The position numbers and the translations under genes were made by a program. 64,000 nucleotides of DNA from Dethiothermospora halolimnae (GTDB taxonomy: Bacteria > Bacillota > Clostridia > Tissierellales > VENL01): positions 13,343-77,342 of the forward strand of contig NZ_JBAKFX010000013.1 in assembly GCF_037577855.1 (NCBI RefSeq). The letters are read 5' to 3'. Position 1 is the first letter of the stretch. The number at the start of each line of letters is the position of its first letter. The notes beneath the pieces are model-generated. The model was not told where the DNA came from, did no database searches, and saw only the letters and a program-made list of their open reading frames with translations. This document shows positions 9,426 to 16,664 of the stretch, piece by piece.

Positions 9426-9824
9426 ATGAAAAGTAAAAAAATATCGATTATTGCAGGGGTTATATTTATAGCTATTTTAATAATTGCTACCATTTATTCA
9501 AGAAACTATTATCAGAAGCAATTGCCAAAGGTAGATATAGCAATTTCTAAAAGTGGTACATTAAATATTGAAGATAAAAAAGAGGGCTTTAAATATACAG
9601 TACCTTTAAAAGCATTACATAAAGATCAAAATGATAGGAACTATGTTCTAATGGTTAAAGAACAGAAGGGAGCATGGGGAAAAGAATATATATGTGAAAG
9701 TAAGTTTGTAGTTGTATTAAAAAAAGGTGAAAGTCAAGTTGCTTTAAAAAAAGGTATAAAATATCCAGTGGTAGTTAGTAGTGATAAACCGGTTTTTAAT
9801 GGAAGTGTAGTTAGCTTTAATTAA
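9426..9824 (+). CDS. Membrane-anchored protein resembling only the C-terminal part of a membrane-fusion (HlyD/MacA-like) adaptor
   Basis: A 132-residue protein with one N-terminal hydrophobic helix (about residues 6-25) that anchors an outside domain. The sequence V-P-L-K-A-L-H-K-D, then Y-V-L-M-V-K-E-Q-K-G and finally S-S-D-K-P-V-F-N-G-S-V-V resembles the last beta-barrel and membrane-proximal region of periplasmic-adaptor-type proteins. The lipoyl and hairpin regions of a full adaptor are missing. It sits 20 bp after the binding-protein gene with AGGGTGAT as ribosome binding site, so it is probably co-transcribed and acts with this importer. The family match is from memory and moderate. Confidence 0.6.
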   Translation: MKSKKISIIAGVIFIAILIIATIYSRNYYQKQLPKVDIAISKSGTLNIEDKKEGFKYTVPLKALHKDQNDRNYVLMVKEQKGAWGKEYICESKFVVVLKKGESQVALKKGIKYPVVVSSDKPVFNGSVVSFN

Positions 9825-9945
9825 TAATTTTTAGATGATAAAGGTTATTTTATAGTAGGATTTCTATATTTTGTGTTTCACAATATTATTATATCGGGGA
9901 ATGAATTCCCCTCTACTTATTTAAGTTATCAACTAAAAAAAGTAG

Positions 9946-9968
9946 CTTCGAATTCATTCGAAGTTTTC
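9946..9968 (+). terminator. Hairpin with T-rich tail between the adaptor-like and permease genes
   Basis: CTTCGAAT and ATTCGAAG (9946-9953 and 9956-9963) form a perfect 8-bp stem closed by TC and followed by TTTTC. A shorter GGGGAAT/ATTCCCC hairpin lies just upstream near 9897-9912. Partial termination here would lower permease expression relative to the binding protein. Confidence 0.55.
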
Positions 9969-9996
9969 ATTATATTTTTCAAAACTAAGATAGTTT

Positions 9997-10027
9997 TAGT
10001 TGCTGGGGGGATTGGTAATCCCTTAGC
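9997..10027. repeat. Dispersed hairpin element related to the 19568-19770 repeats
   Basis: The sequence TAGTTGCTGGGGGG, then ATTGGTAATCCC and TTAGC, closely matches the last unit and terminator of the tandem repeat at 19734-19766. It can fold with wobble pairs (GCTG... with ...TTAGC). This copy is in the leader of the fused permease gene. Confidence 0.65.
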
Positions 10028-10059
10028 CTATTTAAAGAAATAAGGAAAGGAAGAAGCAA

Positions 10060-11808
10060 ATGAAGAAGAAGTCTAAAATGTTGCTATTTTTGTTACCTAG
10101 TTTGTGTGGACTACTGATTTTTTATTGTATTCCATTTATATTATCTATATATTATACATTAATAGAAAACATGAGTACAAAAAAGTTTGTAGGGTTTGAT
10201 AATTTTATAGATACTTTAAAAAATCCCATGTTTCAAAGGGGTTTAACAAATACAGGTTTATTTATGTCTATCGGTATACCCTTATGTATAGTTTTAGCCT
10301 TCTTTTTAGCCTTGTCATTTAAAAGAATGGATAAAGGAAAAGGAATAGTTGGACTCATATTGTTACTACCACTAGTTATACCATCGGGAACAACAGTGTA
10401 TTTTTGGAAGAGTATTTTTGATATAAACGGATTACTAAACAAACTACTTTATACCTTTGATATCCCTATTATAAACTGGTATAACAGCAAAGGGGTTATG
10501 TTAATTGCCGTTACTATTTTTTCATGGAAAAATATTGGCCTTATTACCATGTTATTTTATGTTGGACTTAAGCGTATACCAAGGGAATACTATGAAGTGG
10601 CAAATATTGAAGGGGCTAATACATTTAAACAGTTTCGCCATGTAACCTTGATATATTTATTACCTACAATATTTATAGCGATAATTTTATCTATAACCAA
10701 TTCTTTTAAAATATTTAAAGAAATTTATATGCTGTTTGGCAACTATCCAAATGAAAAAATATATTTATTACAACACTATATGAATAATCAATTCTTTAGT
10801 TTAAATATGCAGAAGTTAACAACAGCGTCCTATATCTTATTTATTATTATTGGGATTATCATATATCTATTATTTTCTTTACAAAAAAGATTTTCAGATA
10901 CATTTAACACCATACAGTTTGAAAATGTACATAATAATATAAAAGGCAAAACTCCTATTAAAGGTGGAATTGTTATAATAACAGCTTTTTTAATAGTAAT
11001 TCCACTATTATTTATCTTTTCTAATTCCTTTATGGGGAGCAGTGAGATTATTAATAGATATACAACAGATATTACTAACTATAATATGAAGGATCTATCT
11101 AGAGGTAGTATGCATTTTGTTCGTATGGGACTTTTACCAGATGAGGCAACGATAAGTCAATATAAAGAGCTATTATTTAGGAGTCCAGAGTATTTAAGAC
11201 TGTTTTGGAACTCTATTTTTATAGTAATTCCTGTTTTAATAGGGCAATGTATAATTTCACCACTGGGGGCATATGCCTTTGAACAAAGTAAATGGAAGTA
11301 CAAAGAAGTTTTATTTTTTGTATATATTCTCATTATGTTGATGCCCCTGCAAGTGTTGTTAGTACCAAATTATCTTGTATCAAAATGGTTGGGATTTATA
11401 GATACATATTGGGCAATAATCCTTCCAGGTATATTTAATCCACTAGGAGTTTTTATAGTACGGCTACAATTAAAGGGTTTTCCAAAGGAGTGCATAGAGG
11501 CTGCCCAGAATGCTGGAGCAAATCATTGGCAGACATTTAGGCATATAGTGCTTCCCAATCTAAAATCATCTATAGCAATACTGGGGATAATTACCTTTGC
11601 AGAGTATTGGAATGTGGTTGACCAAGCCATAGTTTTCATTAAAGGACAATATAATAAACCATTATCAGTACATCTATCCCATATAGCTCAAGGGGATTTA
11701 GGAATGTTTTTTGCCATATCTTGTTTTTATATGATACCTGTATTAATTATATTTTTTGCAGGAAAAGACTATTTATCAAATGAGGTTAATTTGATGAAAA
11801 GCAAATAA
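10060..11808 (+). CDS. Fused two-domain ABC importer permease (MalF-like + MalG-like in one chain)
   Basis: A 582-residue polypeptide containing two complete binding-protein-dependent permease domains. The first (about residues 1-280, six helices) carries the EAA loop Y-E-V-A-N-I-E-G-A-N-T-F-K-Q-F. The second (about 300-582, six helices) carries I-E-A-A-Q-N-A-G-A-N-H-W-Q-T-F. These loops dock the ATPase. Carbohydrate importers normally encode the two permeases separately, so this is a gene fusion. No ATP-binding gene is nearby, so a shared ATPase encoded elsewhere is expected. A 235-bp gap with hairpins separates it from the binding-protein genes. Confidence 0.9.
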   Translation: MKKKSKMLLFLLPSLCGLLIFYCIPFILSIYYTLIENMSTKKFVGFDNFIDTLKNPMFQRGLTNTGLFMSIGIPLCIVLAFFLALSFKRMDKGKGIVGLILLLPLVIPSGTTVYFWKSIFDINGLLNKLLYTFDIPIINWYNSKGVMLIAVTIFSWKNIGLITMLFYVGLKRIPREYYEVANIEGANTFKQFRHVTLIYLLPTIFIAIILSITNSFKIFKEIYMLFGNYPNEKIYLLQHYMNNQFFSLNMQKLTTASYILFIIIGIIIYLLFSLQKRFSDTFNTIQFENVHNNIKGKTPIKGGIVIITAFLIVIPLLFIFSNSFMGSSEIINRYTTDITNYNMKDLSRGSMHFVRMGLLPDEATISQYKELLFRSPEYLRLFWNSIFIVIPVLIGQCIISPLGAYAFEQSKWKYKEVLFFVYILIMLMPLQVLLVPNYLVSKWLGFIDTYWAIILPGIFNPLGVFIVRLQLKGFPKECIEAAQNAGANHWQTFRHIVLPNLKSSIAILGIITFAEYWNVVDQAIVFIKGQYNKPLSVHLSHIAQGDLGMFFAISCFYMIPVLIIFFAGKDYLSNEVNLMKSK

Positions 11809-11813
11809 ATTTT

Positions 11814-11849
11814 AAAGTTTAAAAACGGTTCAGTGGAATAAATTATAAA
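11814..11849. repeat. Dispersed repeat with core AAAAACGGTTCAGTGGAA, copy 1
   Basis: It begins 5 bp after the permease stop codon. An almost identical stretch is found at 55610-55646, again directly at a stop codon. The two copies differ only by single-base indels in the A/T flanks. Confidence 0.7.
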
Positions 11850-11851
11850 TT

Positions 11852-11907
11852 TAAATAGAAGAATCCCCTTAATCTAATATATTAGATTAAGGGGATTCTT
11901 CTATTTA
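11852..11907. terminator. Perfect 28-bp palindrome, probable terminator of the importer operon
   Basis: The two 28-base arms are exactly complementary with no spacer, centred between 11879 and 11880; the stem core is AGAATCCCCTTAATC. It follows the permease gene. The symmetric A/T ends could allow termination in either direction. Confidence 0.75.
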
Positions 11908-12329
11908 GCATAATTAAAGTATATTAGAGAATAAAAGTGTATATAAATCAATTATTACTGCCGATAATATTTTTATTAAAAGACGGGCTGAAAGAAAAAA
12001 GCAAAGGGAAATCTGTTATTATAGAGATAGAAGTACATTTAAAACAGCTGATTTTTTAGTTTGAATATGGGAAACCTATCCTACGGTTATGCGACAGTAG
12101 TGGTGCTACACTGAAGTGTCACAAACAGATACAAGAGTAGCAGTTACATTAAAATCAAGAACTATAAAGGATAAAGTGGGTTAATAGTATGTTATTTTGG
12201 GATTTAAATTTTCATAATATTATGTATATACATTGATATATAGAAAATTATGTTATATCATTATAGTAATAAGTCATTAATACAAAATAATACAAATTTA
12301 TAATTTAAAAATAAAGGGGGATACACTAA
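11908..12329 (+). other. 422-bp stretch without an intact gene
   Basis: The part near 11965-12060 reads as a basic, protein-like frame (KRRAERKKQREICYYRDRS) without a start. A second short frame near 12115-12183 reads VSQTDTRVAVTLKS before a stop. These look like gene debris. From 12184 to 12310 the sequence is AT-rich with no clear element until the AAAGGGGG ribosome binding site of tldD. I found no riboswitch fold that I recognise. Confidence 0.3.
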
Positions 12330-13709
12330 GTGGTTTTAAAAAACTTAAATAAGTACTCTGGTTTATTTACTGAGTATACAGAGCTTAGGGTTCAAGAAAA
12401 CAGAGAATTGGTTATAATGTATAATCAAGGTAATCTAGTTACCAATAAAAAGGAATCAAATAATGGTGTTAGTGCAAGGGTTTATAAAGGTGGCTCATGG
12501 GGATTTGCATCTATGCCTATAATTGATGATAAGGCGATTGAAACAGTGATAAATGAAGCTAAAGAAAATGCTTTGTTTTTAAATTCTAAACAGAATAAAA
12601 ATAAAGGATCCCTTCCTAAGAATAGTTTTTCCATAGAAAAGGATTTCACTACAGACAAGCTTAGACTTAGTCAGAAAGAATTGATGGCTTTTGTAAAAGA
12701 GGTAGATAACTATATAAAGAAGAAATATCCAAAATTAAGCAATAGAGTAGTGGGATTAAATTCTTTAGAAATGGAAAAGTCCCTATTAACATCCCATGGC
12801 TCACAACTTTATTCAATGCTTCCAAGAACTAATTTCTATGTTGCATTGACTATAGAAAGAGATGGAACACCAATTGATATGTATGAAATATATGGGGGCT
12901 TGGGTCAATTTGAAGATATATTTAATAAACCTGAAGACTTATATAGTGATATAGATAAGCTTTATAAAAAACTTATTGAAAAAAGCGAAGGGGTATATAC
13001 AGAGGCAGGTGTTAAGGAATGTATATTAGATTCTGACCTAGCAGGTATTTTAGCCCATGAAGCCATTGGACATACAACAGAAGCTGACATGGTTTTAGGG
13101 GGATCTATTGCAGCTGACTATTTAAATGAAAAGGTAGCCAGTGAACTTATAACACTGGTTGACTTTGCTAATACATACAATAATGAAACTTGTCCTGTAC
13201 CTATATATATAGATGATGAAGGTACAAAGACTGAAGATGCTGTAATAATAGAAGATGGAGTATTGAAGGAATATATGAATAATAAGGAAAGCGCTAAGTA
13301 CTTTGATGTTAAACCTAAAGGAAATGCAAGGGCATATAAATATAATGATGAGCCTTTAGTTAGAATGAGAAATACTGCTATTTTACCAGGAAAGAGTAAA
13401 CTAGAAGATATGATAGCTTCAATAGATGATGGTTATTATCTTATGAAGCCAAGTAATGGGCAAGCAGATATGACAAGTGAGTTTATGTTTGGGGTTACTA
13501 TGGGTTATGAAATAAAAAATGGTAAGTTAGGTAGGGCTATTAAAGATACAACTATTTCAGGCGTCGCCTTTGATGTATTAAAAAGTGTAACCATGGTATC
13601 CGATGATATGACCTGGAGTTGTGGCGGTATGTGTGGTAAAAAGCAAATGATTACAGTAGGTATGGGTGGACCGGCAATAAAATGTAAAGTAAATATAGGG
13701 GGAAGATAA
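12330..13709 (+). CDS. tldD: TldD-family metalloprotease subunit
   Basis: A 459-residue protein of the TldD/PmbA family. The catalytic zinc motif H-E-A-I-G-H is present near residue 245 in A-G-I-L-A-H-E-A-I-G-H-T-T-E-A-D. TldD with its partner TldE forms a heterodimeric protease that cleaves unfolded or modified peptides, including microcin and peptide-cofactor precursors in other bacteria. The start is GTG at 12330 with AAGGGGG nine bases upstream. It is coupled to the partner gene one base after its stop. No peptide precursor gene is visible nearby. Confidence 0.9.
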   Translation: MVLKNLNKYSGLFTEYTELRVQENRELVIMYNQGNLVTNKKESNNGVSARVYKGGSWGFASMPIIDDKAIETVINEAKENALFLNSKQNKNKGSLPKNSFSIEKDFTTDKLRLSQKELMAFVKEVDNYIKKKYPKLSNRVVGLNSLEMEKSLLTSHGSQLYSMLPRTNFYVALTIERDGTPIDMYEIYGGLGQFEDIFNKPEDLYSDIDKLYKKLIEKSEGVYTEAGVKECILDSDLAGILAHEAIGHTTEADMVLGGSIAADYLNEKVASELITLVDFANTYNNETCPVPIYIDDEGTKTEDAVIIEDGVLKEYMNNKESAKYFDVKPKGNARAYKYNDEPLVRMRNTAILPGKSKLEDMIASIDDGYYLMKPSNGQADMTSEFMFGVTMGYEIKNGKLGRAIKDTTISGVAFDVLKSVTMVSDDMTWSCGGMCGKKQMITVGMGGPAIKCKVNIGGR

Positions 13710-13710
13710 A

Positions 13711-15006
13711 ATGAATAATAGAGATATAATTAAAAACTGTATAGATTCCCTTAAAAAAGAGGGGGCAGATAAATCCCAATGTCTATTAACAGAATCTAAA
13801 AAACATGAACTAAATGTGGAAAATGGAGAAATATCTTTGTTAAGAACTACAACGGACATAAATTTCGATATAACCGCTATAAAAGATAATAAAAAGGGAA
13901 AACTATCCATAAATAAACTTGATGAGGCTTCAATTAAAGAAGGAATAAAGAATGTAATTGAACTATGTGAAACTTCCAATGAAGATGAATGTTATGATAT
14001 ATCTCCTAAACAAGAAAAAGAAGAGTTTTCTTTTGGTGATAAGGAACCGGATTTAGATAAAATGTATAAATTATTAGATAAATTCTTAAAAAATGTTAAA
14101 GAATTTTTTCCTAAGGTAACAATTGGAGAGATGACTTTTGATTTTCAGCAGAAAGATAGTTTGTTATTAAATTCCAATGGAGTAGATTTTAAGACTTATA
14201 ATGGATTATATGAATTTGAAGCCGTATTTTCTTCCAAAGAAGGTAAAAAGGGATCTTCTTTTAACTATACAGGCTGTTCTATGGGAAAATTGGAAAAGGA
14301 TTTACTGGATTATGGAACTATTAAAACTTTACTTAAACAATCAGAAGGGCAAATTGATGTTAAGCCTATAGAGGGAAAATTTGTTGGCGACATTATTATT
14401 ACACCGGACTGTTTACATGATATAACCATTAATTATATTAGAGTATTTTTAGCAGATGATGCTTTAATATCTAAGAGTAGTATCTTTAAAGATAAATTGA
14501 ATGAAAAGGTGGCAAGTGAGAAATTTAGCATTGATATTTGTCCTGTATTAGATGAAATTAGTAATAAGGAATTTATAACCAGTGATGGTTTTAAGGCTGA
14601 AAATCAAACTGTAATTGATAAAGGTATTTTAAAAGCCTTTGTCTTGAGCCAATATGCTGCTAATAAAACTAATGGCAAAAGGGCTAAAAGTAAAACTATG
14701 ACTTATGATATAAAACCAGGAAATACTTCTTTAGATGATATGATTAAAAATGTTAAAAAAGGTATTCTTTTCTGTAGATATTCAGGGGGAAGGGCAAGTT
14801 CCAATGGAGATTTATCAGGGGTTGCTAAAAATAGTTTCTATATAGAAGATGGAGAAATAAAGTACCCTATATCTGAAACTATGGTATCTGGTAATTTATA
14901 TGATATATTTATGAATATAAAGGATGTATCTAAAGAGAGGGTTAATTTTGGACATTCAATCCTTCCCTGGATACATACATCAGGTGTAACTATTTCCGGG
15001 AAATAA
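13711..15006 (+). CDS. pmbA: TldE/PmbA-family partner of TldD
   Basis: A 431-residue homologue of TldD lacking the zinc-binding H-E-x-x-x-H motif, as expected for the non-catalytic subunit. Family features seen are F-V-G-D-I-I-I-T-P-D-C in the middle and the glycine-rich stretch F-C-R-Y-S-G-G-R-A-S-S-N-G-D-L-S-G-V-A-K. The ribosome binding site GGGGGAAG lies in the last codons of tldD, so the two proteins should be made in equal amounts. A palindromic terminator ends the pair. Confidence 0.9.
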   Translation: MNNRDIIKNCIDSLKKEGADKSQCLLTESKKHELNVENGEISLLRTTTDINFDITAIKDNKKGKLSINKLDEASIKEGIKNVIELCETSNEDECYDISPKQEKEEFSFGDKEPDLDKMYKLLDKFLKNVKEFFPKVTIGEMTFDFQQKDSLLLNSNGVDFKTYNGLYEFEAVFSSKEGKKGSSFNYTGCSMGKLEKDLLDYGTIKTLLKQSEGQIDVKPIEGKFVGDIIITPDCLHDITINYIRVFLADDALISKSSIFKDKLNEKVASEKFSIDICPVLDEISNKEFITSDGFKAENQTVIDKGILKAFVLSQYAANKTNGKRAKSKTMTYDIKPGNTSLDDMIKNVKKGILFCRYSGGRASSNGDLSGVAKNSFYIEDGEIKYPISETMVSGNLYDIFMNIKDVSKERVNFGHSILPWIHTSGVTISGK

Positions 15007-15037
15007 TTATTAAAAAGTATTAAAATTGGAAAAGACT

Positions 15038-15083
15038 AAAACCCCCAATATTGATTATTTAAATAATCAATATTGGGGGTTTT
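15038..15083. terminator. Perfect 23-bp palindrome terminating tldD-pmbA
   Basis: Arms 15038-15060 and 15061-15083 are exact complements with no loop. Starting with AAAACCCCC and ending with GGGGGTTTT, it has a G/C block followed by a T run in both directions. Confidence 0.85.
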
Positions 15084-15181
15084 ATATATGGATCAAAGAT
15101 TAGGTAGGTAACTTGCGAAGGTCAGTATTCACAAGGACTCAAAACATATCAAGGATCGTCAAGAATAAGAGAAATGTTATA

Positions 15182-15190
15182 TGCTATAAT
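15182..15190 (+). promoter_or_regulatory. Extended -10 promoter of the AraC-type gene
   Basis: TGCTATAAT fits the TGnTATAAT extended -10 consensus, and transcription would begin near 15197. The next gene starts at 15215, so the leader is very short. No good -35 hexamer is seen. Confidence 0.5.
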
Positions 15191-15214
15191 ATTGTTAAAG
15201 GTTGGTGATGGAAT

Positions 15215-16519
15215 ATGTCTGATTATTATAATAAGTTACAGGAAGCACTGAATTATATTGAGGAACATATAAAGGAGGATATTTCCCTTGAGGAGTTAGC
15301 ATCTTTATGTTTCTATTCTGATCATCATTTTCATAGAATATTTCAGTCCATAGTAGGGATACCCGTTACAGATTATATACGAAAGAGGAAGTTATCTGTG
15401 GCGGCCAGAGAAATAATAAAGAGCGATAAGAAGATAGTGGATATAGCCTTGGATTATGGGTTTAACTCCCATGAAACATTTTCAAGGGCCTTTAAGAGGA
15501 TATTTGATATTACTCCCAGTGCCTATAGGAAATTAGGTACCCATGCTATACCTCTGGATTTCTGGAAAGTTAGTTTTACCAATAGTGACTTACAGAAGCG
15601 ATATATGAATGCAGTTGAAAATTTATGTGAAAGACTAAAAAAGGATGTTAATGTTCTTGCAGTACTTATAATGGGAAGCCTTTCCTATGATAAGGTGTGG
15701 GATAAGTCAGATATAGATATGACCATTATAGTCAATGATAATTCTAAACTTAAAGACGAGTTATGGCTTCTAGAAGATAATATATATGTAAATGGAAGCA
15801 TAATGACTAGAACAGAATTTAGAAAGTTAATGGGGAAGAGTTTACATGCTTCATTTACCCACTCCTATTATTCATTGGGTACAATGATCTATTGTAAAGA
15901 CCAATCATTAAAGGAGCTTTTTGAAGAGGTTTGTGGTACAGATAAAATAGGTGATAGGGATAAGTCATATGCTTTAATGGAGAGAACAGAATGGATTCTT
16001 TGGAGATTATGTAAAGCGGAGAAATGGCTTAAGGTTAAAAGTGATGTTAGATATTCATATTTATGGATAACGGAAACCATAAAGCATATAGCAGCGATAG
16101 AGGTACTGCTAAATAATAACATTCCCTCAAGGGAAGTTATACAACAGGCTTTAAAATATAATAATCCAATTATTGAAAAACTATATATGGGGCTTATGGA
16201 TGAGAGAAAAAATAGTATAAATATATCAAGGTCTATCGATATGATATATGAATATTTAAGACAACATATGGATGATATATGTAAGCCTATTTTAGATTAT
16301 TTTGACAAGGCAAATGATATAAAACCCCTTTCTACAATCCTCCAAGATTTCAATAAGACTATAAATTCAAACACAATTTGTGATATATGTGAATGGCTTT
16401 GTGAAGAAGGGGTTTTAGTTAAAGATATTGCTGAAACCCATATAACCAGTAAAAGTAATAACATTGTATATGAACCAGCTTACTTTAAAAGTGATATGGA
16501 CGTTAATGTATTTATATAG
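15215..16519 (+). CDS. AraC-family regulator fused to a nucleotidyltransferase domain
   Basis: Residues 8-107 are a complete AraC double helix-turn-helix with the signature I-V-D-I-A-L-D-Y-G-F-N-S-H-E-T-F-S-R-A-F-K. From about residue 143 a polymerase-beta-type nucleotidyltransferase core begins: M-G-S-L, then K-S-D-I-D-M-T-I, giving the G-S...D-x-D metal site. The rest is helical. GGTGATGG precedes the ATG. The fusion suggests a regulator whose attached enzyme senses or modifies a small molecule, as in aminoglycoside nucleotidyltransferases, but this is inference. A terminator separates it from the uvrA-like gene. Confidence 0.85.
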   Translation: MSDYYNKLQEALNYIEEHIKEDISLEELASLCFYSDHHFHRIFQSIVGIPVTDYIRKRKLSVAAREIIKSDKKIVDIALDYGFNSHETFSRAFKRIFDITPSAYRKLGTHAIPLDFWKVSFTNSDLQKRYMNAVENLCERLKKDVNVLAVLIMGSLSYDKVWDKSDIDMTIIVNDNSKLKDELWLLEDNIYVNGSIMTRTEFRKLMGKSLHASFTHSYYSLGTMIYCKDQSLKELFEEVCGTDKIGDRDKSYALMERTEWILWRLCKAEKWLKVKSDVRYSYLWITETIKHIAAIEVLLNNNIPSREVIQQALKYNNPIIEKLYMGLMDERKNSINISRSIDMIYEYLRQHMDDICKPILDYFDKANDIKPLSTILQDFNKTINSNTICDICEWLCEEGVLVKDIAETHITSKSNNIVYEPAYFKSDMDVNVFI

Positions 16520-16612
16520 TGAAACTAATATTTTTAGAAAATTGATGTTTTTATCTTTTGGGATTTTGTAGTTGTTTTTTAATTTATCATTTATAATTTA
16601 AAATTTAAAATT

Positions 16613-16646
16613 AACAAAAGCGGCCATGCTTTTGGCCACTTTTGTT
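16613..16646. terminator. Rho-independent terminator between the AraC-type and uvrA-like genes
   Basis: AACAAAAGCGGCC (16613-16625) pairs with GGCCACTTTTGTT (16634-16646) with one mismatch. The T-rich right arm serves as the tail. Confidence 0.75.
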
Positions 16647-16664
16647 CTATAGGGGTGTAGTCTA

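Noticed and set aside
11930..12200. Possible riboswitch or structured RNA before tldD
   Set aside because: I could find no known consensus and the pieces read better as decayed coding sequence.
13578..13979. A 133-codon minus-strand frame across the tldD-pmbA junction
   Set aside because: Antisense to two conserved coupled genes.
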